64,000 nucleotides of DNA from a bacterium (lineage in GTDB: Bacteria; Eisenbacteria; RBG-16-71-46; CAIMUX01): positions 86,938 through 150,937 of the forward strand of contig JAUIHP010000018.1 of the NCBI GenBank assembly GCA_030431975.1, read 5' to 3'. The position numbers and the translations under genes are program-made. Every line of letters begins with the position of its first letter. Position 1 is the first letter of the stretch. This document shows, in pieces, positions 18,643 to 27,605 of this stretch. A model generated the notes under the pieces. The model did no database searches. It was not told the DNA's origin and saw only the letters and a program-made list of their open reading frames with translations.

Positions 18643-19047
18643 CCCGGTCTCCTTGCCTGACGAGGCCAAGTTTCAGAGGCAAACTCCCAGGAGATCCTGC
18701 GAAATCCGGACCGACGGGTCGGCACCCGCGCGGAACGAAGTAGCCGACAAAAGGCCAACCGCCGCCTGCAAAGCCCCGGGAAGTGGACCGTCACCGATCA
18801 TCGGGGCGCGGTCAACCCGCCGAATGACCGATAAGTTGACATGCGACGGTATCCGCTGCGCGGCGCCGGAGGCCCGTCCAAAGGCCGGCCGGACCCGGGT
18901 TCTGAGTGGTTCCTCTTCTCGACGGACCCGGATTCTAAGTGGTCCCACTTCTCGACGGACCCGGATCTATTCGTCCATACTGACCAAATGCGCCCTTTTG
19001 CCGCAGCATCCTTCCGGCCCCGGACCCGTCCCCGGCCCCGGACCCAG
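18643..19047. other. Intergenic region with tandem repeat upstream of the MltF-like gene
   Basis: No gene recognised. An open frame on the plus strand runs through the second half and reads repeats of S-T-D-P-D-S-K-W-S-H-F, but this is probably a by-product of the 33-bp repeat period. TTGACA at 18836-18841 has no matching -10. TCGACG (18952-18957) and CATACT (18976-18981) with 18-bp spacing form a weak promoter candidate that would place the transcription start near the ATG at 18988. Confidence 0.4.
18891..18966 (+). repeat. 33-bp direct tandem repeat, 2.3 copies
   Basis: Units at 18891-18923 and 18924-18956, followed by a third partial unit (18957-18966). Each begins GGACCCGG and ends TTCTCGAC; the second unit contains AAGTG-GTCC-CACTT, a small palindrome that has decayed in the first unit. 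The repeat sits directly before the MltF-like gene and could be a regulatory array or part of a dispersed repeat family. Confidence 0.85.
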
Positions 19048-21219
19048 ATGCCCGACACGCTCGCGTGGCTGCGGGGACGCGCCGCGCTGCTTCCCCGGCT
19101 GGCAGCCTGCACTCTGGCCCTGGGCTGGACCGCCTGCAGCACGGAAACGGATGAAAGAGCCCCCGAGCCCGAAGAGGTGGACCCACTTCGGGTCATCGTC
19201 AGACCCGATCCGATCGCGTTTCTCCCTCGGGATGCCTTTCCCGTCGCCCTCGACCGGCAGATTGCGGAGGGCCTATCCGAGTACCTCCGCCGCCCCCTCG
19301 TTCTCCTCCCGGTCGAGACCTATCCGGAAATGGTCGACATGCTGCTGGCGGGTGAGGCCGACATCATCGCCTCCAGCCTGACCGCGACCGAGCCCCGGAA
19401 AGAGCAGGTGCAGTTCTCCATGCCGTACCTTCATGTCGATGAGCTGCTCATCATGCCGGACAGTCTCGCCGGATCCTTTCGCAGTGTCGTCGATCTCGAT
19501 TCGACGGTCGTTCACGTGCGCCCTTCGAGTTCGTACCATCACACACTGCTCGAGCTGCAGAAGACCTATTCCCACGTCGCCATCGGGGACGTCCCGGAAG
19601 ACATGGATTCAGAGGCGGTCGTCGAGGAAGTCGCGGCCGGCAGGTATCCCGCCACATTGCTCGATTCGCACTATTGGAACGCGATCGCGCGCTTCCATGA
19701 ACACCTCGCGCCAGCCTTCACCGTCGCAGAGAACCGGCCGATCGCACTGGCACTGCATCCCGACGCGGACGAACTGCGCACAAGCGTCAACGAGTACCTG
19801 ATCTTTCGGGCCCTGACCGGAGAACGGGAGCATCTCTACACCGACGACTTCCCCAGTTTGAAAAAGAAGAAGCGGTTGCGAATGCTGACCCGCAACAACG
19901 TCACGACATACTTCCTGCATCGCGGCACACAGCTGGGATACGAGTACGAGCTCATCAAGAAGTTCGCCGACGAACACGACATGCTGCTGGAAATTGTCGT
20001 CGCCCCCACCCACGCCGACCTCATCCCCTGGCTGGAGCAGGGCAAGGGAGACCTGATCGCGGCTGCCATGACCATCACTCCGGAACGAAGCCGCCGCGTC
20101 AACTTCACCCGTCCGTATCTCGACGTGGAGGAGATGATCGTGACCCGGGCGGCGGACTCGACGCTTCACTCCATCGGTGACCTGGCAGGACGACGCATCG
20201 CGGTCCGCGAAAGCAGTGCATTCTGGGAGACCCTCACTTCGATGGCCGATTCCCTCCCCGCGGGAGTCGAGTTCGAGATCGTCCCGGAAGACATCGAGAC
20301 GGAACGAATCCTCGCCGGCGTCGAAGACGGAACCTATGACGTGACCGTGGCCGACTCTCATCTGCTCGACATCGAAATCACCTACGGTCGAAAGTTGCGC
20401 GGGGCGGTGCGACTGAAGTCTTCGAGCCTCGGGTGGGCGGTTCGATCGAACAACCCGGCACTACAAGCGGCCCTGGATGGATACCTGCGACGGGAGCATC
20501 GGGGACTGTTCGCAAACATGATGTTCCGCCGCTACTTCGTCGACCGAAAGTTCGTCGAGAAGGCACACGGCGATTTTCGTTCCGACGTCAGCGGCATCAT
20601 CTCCCCCTTCGACGACCTCGCCCGCATGCATGCAGAGCAGTTCGAGCTCGACTGGCGACTTCTGGTTTCCGTCATGTACCAGGAGTCCCGTTTCGATCCG
20701 AAGAAACGCAGTTGGGCAGGGGCGCGCGGTCTGATGCAGATCATGCCGGCGACGGCACGGGAACTTGGCGTGGCGGATCCTCACCATCCGGAGCAGTCGA
20801 TCGAGGGAGGCGCACGGTACCTGCGGCGCCTTCTCGAACGGTTCGATCCGAAGCTTCCCTTGGCCACCCGGATCCGCTTTGCATTGGCGAGTTACAACGC
20901 CGGGATCGGCCATGTTCAAGATGCACGCCGTTTGGCCCGACGGAAGGGATGGAACCCCGATGTGTGGACGGGGAACGTCGAACGAGCTCTGCTCCTATTG
21001 CAAAAACCCGCCTACTACGAAAAGGCTCGCTTCGGTTACTGTCGTGGATCCGAAACCGTCAAGTACGTCCGTTCGGTAGAGCGGCGCTATCAACGTTTCG
21101 TACATCACGTTCCCGAGATCGGTCCTGCGCCGTCCCCGGGAACCGGACCCGAGGACCGCCCCGGCGAGATCCCCGAACTCGTGCCGAGTCACGAAGCAAG
21201 GGACCGAACCGAAGGCTGA
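19048..21219 (+). CDS. MltF-like membrane-bound lytic murein transglycosylase
   Basis: 723 residues from the ATG at 19048, chosen because it gives a normal lipoprotein signal (ALGWTAC, Cys30). The ATG at 18988 would prepend a Pro/Arg-rich stretch encoded by simple repeats, and neither start has a good Shine-Dalgarno. Two tandem periplasmic solute-binding (SBP_bac_3) domains follow, about residues 45-280 and 285-520. A lysozyme-like SLT domain comes next (catalytic Glu in YQESRFDP, then GARGLMQIMPATA and ALASYNAGIGHV). It cleaves peptidoglycan glycan strands at the envelope. E. coli MltF has one SBP domain; duplication of the sensor part is the notable variation. Confidence 0.86.
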   Translation: MPDTLAWLRGRAALLPRLAACTLALGWTACSTETDERAPEPEEVDPLRVIVRPDPIAFLPRDAFPVALDRQIAEGLSEYLRRPLVLLPVETYPEMVDMLLAGEADIIASSLTATEPRKEQVQFSMPYLHVDELLIMPDSLAGSFRSVVDLDSTVVHVRPSSSYHHTLLELQKTYSHVAIGDVPEDMDSEAVVEEVAAGRYPATLLDSHYWNAIARFHEHLAPAFTVAENRPIALALHPDADELRTSVNEYLIFRALTGEREHLYTDDFPSLKKKKRLRMLTRNNVTTYFLHRGTQLGYEYELIKKFADEHDMLLEIVVAPTHADLIPWLEQGKGDLIAAAMTITPERSRRVNFTRPYLDVEEMIVTRAADSTLHSIGDLAGRRIAVRESSAFWETLTSMADSLPAGVEFEIVPEDIETERILAGVEDGTYDVTVADSHLLDIEITYGRKLRGAVRLKSSSLGWAVRSNNPALQAALDGYLRREHRGLFANMMFRRYFVDRKFVEKAHGDFRSDVSGIISPFDDLARMHAEQFELDWRLLVSVMYQESRFDPKKRSWAGARGLMQIMPATARELGVADPHHPEQSIEGGARYLRRLLERFDPKLPLATRIRFALASYNAGIGHVQDARRLARRKGWNPDVWTGNVERALLLLQKPAYYEKARFGYCRGSETVKYVRSVERRYQRFVHHVPEIGPAPSPGTGPEDRPGEIPELVPSHEARDRTEG

Positions 21220-21267
21220 CTCGAGACAGCATCGCCGATTCGCAGACCAGAGAAAGAGCGGAGGAAC

Positions 21268-23526
21268 ATGCGCGCTCCTGACATACGCACGACCCCGATG
21301 GCGGACATTCAGATTCCTGTCGAGTTCGAGGGACTGTACGACCTCGCCTACAACCTCTGGTGGAGTTGGAATCCGCGCGCGATGCGGCTCTTCGAACGAA
21401 TCGATCCGGCGCGATGGAACCACGACCACAACCCGGTCGAGCTCCTGATCAACGTCGAACCGCACAGATGGGACGACCTGCTTTCGGACTCCGCCTTTGC
21501 GGGCGAGTACGCTGCCGTGCTGGGAAGCTTCAAAAATTACCTGGGGGCATCGGGCGACACCTGGTTCCGAAGTCGCTATCCGGACTTCGAACGCGGACCC
21601 ATTGCGTACTTCTCGACGGAGTTCGGTTGGCACGAGTGCCTGAGCATCTATTCGGGCGGGCTCGGAGTTCTAGCTGGAGATCACTGCAAGTCCGCGAGTG
21701 ACCTCGGTGTTCCCTTCGTCGGTATGGGGCTGATGTATCGGCGCGGCTACTTCCATCAAACGATCGATGCCGACGGCCACCAGCAACATCACTATCACGT
21801 TCACGACTTCCGGCGCCTTCCCATCCTTCCTGTCTCGACGCCGAGCGGACGCGCCGTCATGGTCACCGTCCCCTTCCCCGGCCGCGACATTCATCTTCGC
21901 GTTTGGAAGGCCTCGGTCGGACGGGTTCCAGTGCTTCTTCTCGACAGCGACGTTCGCGAAAACGATCCGGCCGATCGACCGATCACGTCGATCCTTTACA
22001 TCCGCGGCCGCGAGATGCGGTTCTGTCAGGAGATGCTGTTGGGCATGGGCGGCGTTCGCGCGCTCCAGGCTTTGGGGATCGAGCCGTCGGTGTGGCACAT
22101 GAACGAAGGCCACTCCGCCCTCCTGGCCTTCCAACGAATCCAGGATCACATGGAAGAGACCGGCTGTGACTTCGCGTCCGCCCTCGACCATCTTCGCTCG
22201 TCGACGATGTTCACCACTCACACTCCGGTACCCGCGGGGAACGAAGTCTTCGATCTCGAACTGGTGAATCACTACCTTGCCGATCGCATGGCGGGTTGGA
22301 AGATCGATGTCGAAGACCTTCGCGGCTTGGGCAACGCAGAACGGAACGTCCCGGGGTTCCGTCCCGGAGACCCGTCGAGCCGTTCCGCAGGACCGTCCGG
22401 CGCAGCGTCTGCCGGTGCATTCTCCACCGACCAAACGGACGCAGCTGTCGAAGGTCAGTTCAACCTGACGGCGTTTGCCATTCGGTCCAGTCGCATGGTC
22501 AACGGCGTGAGCAAACTTCACGGAGAGGTCGCACGCGGACTCTGGAAGCACCTGGCCGGAACGACCGAGAGCGAGCATCCCGAGACCTCGATCGGACACG
22601 TAACCAACGGAGTGCACGCGCCGACCTGGATCGGGCCGGAGATCGCCAAGCTCCTGGCCGCACACCTCGGCAGCCATGTCGTCCACAACCTCGACCATCC
22701 GAGCTTCGCCAATGCCGTTCGCTCGATTCCGGACGCGGACGTGTGGAATGCGCACCTCGAACAGAAACGTCGGCTCATACATGAGTCACGGCGCCACATG
22801 CGAGAGCAGGCTGCGCGGCATGGACGGTCACCGGATGAGTTGCGCGATGTCGACGACCTCCTGGCCGAAGACGCATTCACCATTGGTTTCGCGCGCCGCT
22901 TTGCCACCTACAAACGAGCCGCGCTGATCTTCTCGGATCGGGAGCGGTTGCGCGCCCTCGTCTGCAACGACGACCGGCCGGTGCAGATCGTCTTTGCAGG
23001 CAAGGCCCACCCGGCCGATCGTCCGGGACAGGCTCTGATCCAGGAGATCGTTCAGGCTTCCCAGGAAGCAGATCTTCACTCCCGCATCGTCTTCGTCGAG
23101 GACTACGACATGCGTGTGGGCCGCCATCTGACGCAGGGCGTCGACCTGTGGCTGAACAATCCTCGCCGCCCGCAGGAAGCCAGCGGAACCAGTGGGATGA
23201 AGGCCGCAATGAACGGAGTTCTCAACTTCTCCATTCTCGACGGATGGTGGGTCGAAGGCTTCGAAACGAACCACGGCTGGATCATCGGAAGCCAGGAAGA
23301 GAATCCGGACACGGCAAAGCAGGACGCCGAAGATGCCGAGTCGCTCTACGCGACTTTGGCCAACCAGATCGTACCGGCGTACTACGCTCGCAATGATCAG
23401 GGCATACCGGTCGAGTGGATTGGCCGAATGAAGGAAGCGATCGCGAGCCTGGCCCCGAGCTTCAATACGGCACGGATGGTCCGGGAGTACACCGAGCAGT
23501 TCTACGTCCCGGTCTCGGATCACTAG
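21268..23526 (+). CDS. glgP: Alpha-glucan phosphorylase (GT35)
   Basis: 752 residues, of the shorter bacterial alpha-glucan phosphorylase type. Recognisable blocks are YLAYNLWWSWNP-like near the start, YFSTEFGWHECLSIYSGGLGVLAGDH, HMNEGHSALL, TTHTPVPAGNEVF, VTNGVHAPTW, FARRFATYKRA and the PLP-lysine block EASGTSGMKAAMNG. It phosphorolyses glycogen or maltodextrin to glucose-1-phosphate. A Ser/Ala/Gly-rich insertion near residues 360-390 is probably a surface loop. The ATG at 21268 has GGAGGAA upstream; the Met 11 codons later is an alternative. No other glycogen genes are in view. Confidence 0.95.
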   Translation: MRAPDIRTTPMADIQIPVEFEGLYDLAYNLWWSWNPRAMRLFERIDPARWNHDHNPVELLINVEPHRWDDLLSDSAFAGEYAAVLGSFKNYLGASGDTWFRSRYPDFERGPIAYFSTEFGWHECLSIYSGGLGVLAGDHCKSASDLGVPFVGMGLMYRRGYFHQTIDADGHQQHHYHVHDFRRLPILPVSTPSGRAVMVTVPFPGRDIHLRVWKASVGRVPVLLLDSDVRENDPADRPITSILYIRGREMRFCQEMLLGMGGVRALQALGIEPSVWHMNEGHSALLAFQRIQDHMEETGCDFASALDHLRSSTMFTTHTPVPAGNEVFDLELVNHYLADRMAGWKIDVEDLRGLGNAERNVPGFRPGDPSSRSAGPSGAASAGAFSTDQTDAAVEGQFNLTAFAIRSSRMVNGVSKLHGEVARGLWKHLAGTTESEHPETSIGHVTNGVHAPTWIGPEIAKLLAAHLGSHVVHNLDHPSFANAVRSIPDADVWNAHLEQKRRLIHESRRHMREQAARHGRSPDELRDVDDLLAEDAFTIGFARRFATYKRAALIFSDRERLRALVCNDDRPVQIVFAGKAHPADRPGQALIQEIVQASQEADLHSRIVFVEDYDMRVGRHLTQGVDLWLNNPRRPQEASGTSGMKAAMNGVLNFSILDGWWVEGFETNHGWIIGSQEENPDTAKQDAEDAESLYATLANQIVPAYYARNDQGIPVEWIGRMKEAIASLAPSFNTARMVREYTEQFYVPVSDH

Positions 23527-23583
23527 CCAGATCTATGGACGAACCATCCAGGCTGTCCCATCCGGGCTGTCCATGGATGGGGC

Positions 23584-23608
23584 CGCGGGCACCGTTGTGG
23601 TGCCCGCG
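23584..23608 (+). terminator. Strong hairpin after glgP
   Basis: A perfect 10-bp GC-rich stem (CGCGGGCACC / GGTGCCCGCG, 5-nt loop) lies 57 bp after the glgP stop. No T-run follows, so it is a terminator without a tail or an RNA-stabilising stem. Confidence 0.45.
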
Positions 23609-23671
23609 CGGGGGAAAGACGCGCGGGAAAGTCGCGTGGGAAAGGAAGCCGGCGCGGACCCGAACCATCGA

Positions 23672-23875
23672 ATGCACGCGGGGCTTTGCGCCGATTGCCG
23701 GTGGTCCCGACGTATCGAATCGTCACGTGGATCGTCGTTCTGGCTTTGCCGTCGATCGGAAATCGACACCCGCTACCGGAAGTATCCGCCGCTCCCCGTC
23801 ATGCAATGTGACGGGTACGAAGAAGAGGCGGGGTCAGCGGACCCTGAGGACCTGCCCGACCCGGATGTCTCCTGA
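23672..23875 (+). CDS. Small Cys-containing protein (conserved hypothetical)
   Basis: 67 residues from the ATG at 23672; the frame is open to an ATG at 23573, but that part crosses the hairpin. The core reads CADCRWSRRIESSRG, then FWLC, YPPLP and MQCDGYE. This matches, from memory, a family of very small bacterial proteins with a CxxC near the N-terminus, a lone Cys after F-x-L and a terminal C-x-G-Y-E, which look like metal-binding knuckles. Function unknown. Its 3' end overlaps the convergent DUF5715 gene by 42 bp. Lacks a clear Shine-Dalgarno. Confidence 0.6.
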   Translation: MHAGLCADCRWSRRIESSRGSSFWLCRRSEIDTRYRKYPPLPVMQCDGYEEEAGSADPEDLPDPDVS

Positions 23876-24568
23876 CCGAAGATCGTTCAGACGCTTGATC
23901 GCTCCCACGCTCGTGTCATAACGGCGGGCCAGCTCCCAAAGCGTGTCCCCGCGCGCGACCTTGTGGGTCACCGATCGCCTCGCCTTGCGGGACTCGAGAG
24001 CGCGAACATAGCTCTCGTACTGGTTGGGAAACACCGCAACGTGGTAGTGGGGAGGACGACGTTCTTTCGTGGCTTCGAGCACACCTTCTTTTTCCAGATC
24101 CAACAGCACCTTTTCCAGCCAACGCCGGGCAGATCGATTGCGGCTGATGCGAAGGTCGACGGCCATTCCCGTCGGGTGCACGGAAAGAGAGGACGAGTTG
24201 TGCGGTTGATGACTGTGCGGACGGGTCAGACTGGTGACGACGAGCTTCTCCCCGGTCGCCCGACGATACTGTCGCGCCAATCGCTCGATGAAGAGTTTGA
24301 GGGCCGGACGCGCATAGGGAAACGAGACCTGGTAGAGCTCGAAATCACGGTTCGGTTCGACCTTCTCGATGTACCCGAGCTTGGCAAACTTGTGGACGTG
24401 GGAAGGGTTTCGAAGAAACGTGTAGTCGTGACGATGCGCCATCCGATTCTGGAGCATCATCGAATCCCGAGACCCTTTGAGGCTTCCGCCGGACGTATCC
24501 ACTGTCCAGGACGCAAGCAGCAGCAGGGACAAAACGACTCCATGGCGAAGCCGCAGCATCCGCATCAC
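23834..24568 (-). CDS. DUF5715-family protein with C-terminal LysM domain
   Basis: 244 residues. An N-terminal hydrophobic segment (about 10-22) is a signal peptide or anchor. The DUF5715 region (about 37-185) contains SFPYARP, VVTSLTRP, SVHPTGMAVDLR and PPHYHVAVFP. His131, Asp138 and His174/176 are placed like the zinc ligands of VanY/M15 D,D-carboxypeptidases, so a peptidoglycan-directed peptidase is plausible. A LysM glycan-binding domain closes the protein (about 201-244, HKVARGDTLWELARRYD). It is probably periplasmic or cell-wall bound. GTG at 24568 is preceded by AGGAG at 8 nt; the ATG next to it is equally possible. Confidence 0.83.
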   Translation of the reverse strand: MMRMLRLRHGVVLSLLLLASWTVDTSGGSLKGSRDSMMLQNRMAHRHDYTFLRNPSHVHKFAKLGYIEKVEPNRDFELYQVSFPYARPALKLFIERLARQYRRATGEKLVVTSLTRPHSHQPHNSSSLSVHPTGMAVDLRISRNRSARRWLEKVLLDLEKEGVLEATKERRPPHYHVAVFPNQYESYVRALESRKARRSVTHKVARGDTLWELARRYDTSVGAIKRLNDLRSGDIRVGQVLRVR

Positions 24569-24938
24569 CGGTGTTGTCTCCTATTCAAAGTCGCTGGTCG
24601 AAACGCGTTCGGCGTCCCGGCGATGACCTGGCCTCGGGTTTCCAGGTTCGCCAATCCGAGCGTCCGGCTCCGGCGGGAAAACGAGGGCCTCCCTGCTCCG
24701 TTTCCTGCGGTAAAGTACTCGCCGTTCGCCCGTTGGGCAACCCTGATCCCGAACTTCCATCCGATACGGACCCGCGATGTCTCGAGTTCCAAACCCGTTA
24801 CCGTGAGAAACGCGACCCGATCGGCCTCGTGGACACGCTAGATGCCCTCATCTATCGTATCGGCCGCAAAGGACCCAGATTTGACCCAGAAAATGGAGGA
24901 TCCGGGCCGGATACTCTCTTCCACCCCGGAGAACCCGC
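24569..24938. other. Intergenic region between divergent DUF5715 and DUF445 genes
   Basis: A plus-strand frame of 165 codons covers most of it but has no recognisable motif and runs into DUF445 in a different frame; I regard it as non-coding. Promoters for both divergent genes should lie here, but no element stands out. Confidence 0.5.
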
Positions 24939-25508
24939 ATGGATCCTAGATTCCTCATCTTCCCGATCATTGGCGCCATCATCGGGGCCGTCACCAACCA
25001 GATCGCGATCAAGATGCTCTTCCGGCCGTACAAACCGGTCCGAATCGGCTCCTGGCGACTGCCGTTGACGCCGGGAGTCATCCCCGCTCAGCGTCACATC
25101 ATTGCGGGCAACATCGCCGAGACCTTCGAGGCTCAACTCTTCTCTGGCGACGAGATCCACAAGTTTCTGACCGGGCCCAAGGCGCGGACCGCGGTAGAGG
25201 AAAAAGTCGAAGAAATGATCGCCGGGTTGGGACCGATGGGAGCCATGGCGCGAGGGTTCCAGCCCATGATCGTGGAGAAGCTCCTCTCCGGAATCGAGGG
25301 ACTGGCCACGGACGCCGTATCGCACGGCGCCGAGTTCGACATCGGCCAGCGGATCGAGGATAAGATCAACGGGATGGACATTCGGGAGCTGGAGCGGCTG
25401 GTACTGGGGTTCTCGAGCAAACAGTTCCGCCACATCACCTTTTTCGGCGGAGTCCTGGGGTTTGCGATCGGAGTCATCCAGGCGGCCATCTCGATCTTCT
25501 GGATGTAG
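24939..25508 (+). CDS. DUF445-family membrane protein
   Basis: 189 residues. An N-terminal membrane segment with AIIGAVTNQIAIKMLFRPYKP, then LPLTPGVIPAQRH, and a C-terminal LGFAIGVIQAAISIF segment are the conserved ends of DUF445 (YheB/YjiN-like) proteins. Many members are about 400 residues, so this is a short version with the central coiled region cut down. It is anchored by a helix at each end; function unknown. GGAG stands seven bases before the ATG. No operon partner. Confidence 0.82.
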   Translation: MDPRFLIFPIIGAIIGAVTNQIAIKMLFRPYKPVRIGSWRLPLTPGVIPAQRHIIAGNIAETFEAQLFSGDEIHKFLTGPKARTAVEEKVEEMIAGLGPMGAMARGFQPMIVEKLLSGIEGLATDAVSHGAEFDIGQRIEDKINGMDIRELERLVLGFSSKQFRHITFFGGVLGFAIGVIQAAISIFWM

Positions 25509-26000
25509 CCCACCTGCACGCAGCTCACCGCTCGGCCCAACCGAACCCCGACCAAAGTCAATCTCGTTTGACAATCCCGGGCCACGCACCAAGGCCACTG
25601 GACAATCCGCCAATCGGTTGTCAGACAGAAGGCTATGGAAGTGGTTGGCGGCGATCCAACGACACCTAGCCCAATCCGGTTTACAGAGTTCGACTCGGTG
25701 AGCTGAGGACGGCACCTCTCAACTACCCTCAAACCTCTGCTGGACAGTCACTTCCGATATCCTTTCAGAATCCAGCTAAATGGCACATTGATTGAAGGAG
25801 GGGGGAGGGCTCATTTCTTGGGTCGGCGCTGACTGCCTGCAAGAGAGGGGCGGGCACCGGGTGCCGAACCAAAAGTCGTGGTGGGCTCTTTCGGGTAAAA
25901 GGCCGGGGCAGATCCAGTGAGATCCGCGTCGGCCTTTGCCTCATTTTGGAGCCGACGCCAGGCCCGGGATCCAGAGTCCGCACCCGGAACATCCGGACGG
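25509..26000. other. Gene-free interval downstream of two convergent genes
   Basis: No coding frame of quality on either strand. A TTGACA at about 25567 has no -10. Near the right end is the candidate terminator of the methyltransferase gene. The central part (25700-25800) is relatively AT-rich but featureless. Confidence 0.5.
25897..25937 (-). terminator. Candidate intrinsic terminator of the methyltransferase gene
   Basis: On the minus strand AAAGGCCG and CGGCCTTTT pair around a 24-nt loop, giving an 8-bp stem followed by TTTT, about 65 bp after the stop codon. The loop is long, so strength is uncertain. Confidence 0.45.
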
Positions 26001-27563
26001 TCACGCGTCAGTCAGGAATCCCTTCTCGAAGAGGAGTCGGGAGACCCTTCCGACCTCTTTCCGAATCTCGGCCTCCGGCCCTCCCGCGTGTCGGACAAAC
26101 CCGTCGATCACGTCTCGCGCCGGCTGACTTCCGTCGAACCGCATCAGGAACTCCGCAATCTCCGGATCGACGGTCACCGTCCTGCGAAATCCGGAGCCGA
26201 TGTCCAGTCGCACGAAGGCCGACCGCGCCCCGTCCCCACCGATCGTCTCGCCGGTTTGCCTTCGGATCGGCTGCGCCACGCGAAGCGGGAGCTCGAGAAC
26301 TCTTTCGTTCCACGGGTCGGCCAGGTCACTGGAAGGGTTGGCGGAGTGGCCAGGATCGAGGAGATCGAACCGACGAAGCAGATCCAGAACTTCCGTTGAA
26401 GAGGGGCCGGCCATCTCGCCCTCGAGGTCCTCGAACCGGATCCAGTTCCGGCCCGGCGTCCTCTTCCGAAGCCAAAGCAATCCTCCGTGGATGGCGGAAA
26501 CCTGGTTGCTCCGGAAGTACTGCACCCAATTCCGAAAGCGGCTTCCGAGATCGTCTTCCGCGCCCAGCGGATCCAATTCCCGCACGCGCGTCTCAACGTA
26601 GGAGATCGGCGCCTGGTGGTTGGCATGAAGCAGCCACGCGTCGCAGGACAGATCTTTCAGCCACGTCGCGATGCGGTCCTGCCAGGACGTCCCTTCGATC
26701 TCGACCCACTCGAGAATCATTTGCAGTACACCGCCCTCGTCGAGACGCTGCGCGCCATCGCGAATGAAGCGCCGGCAGAGCCCGTCGAGAAGTTCCTCGC
26801 TCGCCACGGAAACCGGCGCGGACGGAGTCAGAATGAAGGGCGGATTACAGATGATCTTCGGAAAGGTGCGGTCCTCTACCGGTGCCAATCCGTCGCCGCA
26901 AAGGAACTCGACTCGTTCAACATCGTCCGGCCGATTGAAAGCGAGGTTGAACCGGGCAAAATCAAGTGCGCGCCGGCTCAGGTCCGAAGCGACGACACGA
27001 TTCGCTGTGTCGAGCAGGTCCAGAGTCTGAACTCCGCCTCCGCACCCCAGGTCCAACACGGTGGCCGCAGATTCGCGAGTGGTGAACCGGTGCAGATGAA
27101 CCGCCGCAGGCCCGACTCCGATGACCGGGTCCTCAGGAAAGTTCGGATCCGGATCGGACTTGTCGACCCAACGATCCGAGACGATCCAGTCCGACCCGAA
27201 CGGAACCCACTGCACCGTCGGTCGTCCCGAATCGTCGAGCACCCCGAAGTCCATGAAGCTCGACCGAAGTTCCGTCGGAACCGCCTCCGGGACCGCCGGC
27301 AACGTCCCCAGAAAGAACCAACGCACCAAGGCATCCGAGAGCGAGTCACTCTCCGTCTCGGCCTCGATCCGAAACCACCGCGGCGTCCCCGGGATCGGCG
27401 GATCCGTGTTGTGGAACCGACGAGTCAGCTCCTCCGCCGTATACCCCGCCCCCCGCAAGAACTCCCGGATCTCCCCCGCCTTCTCCCCACCCGGACTCTT
27501 CAGCAAATCACCCTCCCTCTCCAACTCAGGAGTCGCGCCCCCTTCGGGGAGCCAACTCCGCAT
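26001..27563 (-). CDS. Class I SAM-dependent methyltransferase (MTS / RsmC-PrmC-like) with C-terminal PqqD-like domain
   Basis: 520 residues. An N-terminal domain of about 150 residues is followed by SAM motif I (VLDLGCGGGVQTLDL, about 169-183), an acidic motif II (VVASDLS) and the catalytic ICNPPF (238-243). NPPF-type motifs occur in enzymes that methylate exocyclic amino groups of rRNA guanines (RsmC, RlmG) or glutamine in release factors (PrmC). The N-terminal domain resembles that of several large bacterial N-methyltransferases of unknown target. The last 70 residues (LMRFDGSQPARDVIDGF...LLFEKGFL) resemble a PqqD-like winged helix. It is divergent from the aldo/keto reductase gene, with only 42 bp between the starts. 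Confidence 0.8.
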   Translation of the reverse strand: MRSWLPEGGATPELEREGDLLKSPGGEKAGEIREFLRGAGYTAEELTRRFHNTDPPIPGTPRWFRIEAETESDSLSDALVRWFFLGTLPAVPEAVPTELRSSFMDFGVLDDSGRPTVQWVPFGSDWIVSDRWVDKSDPDPNFPEDPVIGVGPAAVHLHRFTTRESAATVLDLGCGGGVQTLDLLDTANRVVASDLSRRALDFARFNLAFNRPDDVERVEFLCGDGLAPVEDRTFPKIICNPPFILTPSAPVSVASEELLDGLCRRFIRDGAQRLDEGGVLQMILEWVEIEGTSWQDRIATWLKDLSCDAWLLHANHQAPISYVETRVRELDPLGAEDDLGSRFRNWVQYFRSNQVSAIHGGLLWLRKRTPGRNWIRFEDLEGEMAGPSSTEVLDLLRRFDLLDPGHSANPSSDLADPWNERVLELPLRVAQPIRRQTGETIGGDGARSAFVRLDIGSGFRRTVTVDPEIAEFLMRFDGSQPARDVIDGFVRHAGGPEAEIRKEVGRVSRLLFEKGFLTDA

Positions 27564-27605
27564 CCATGTGCCATAATCCCCCCTTCACCAAACTTGGGAG
27601 ACCCC

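Noticed and set aside
18836..18864. TTGACA as a promoter for the MltF-like gene
   Set aside because: No -10-like hexamer stands 16-18 bp downstream.
24571..25068. 165-codon plus-strand frame before DUF445
   Set aside because: No motif, and it runs into DUF445 in another frame, which is clearly the real gene.
26487..27605. Long upstream extension of the aldo/keto reductase frame
   Set aside because: It is antisense to the methyltransferase gene, has no family similarity, and the ATG at 27606 has a Shine-Dalgarno and matches the family start.
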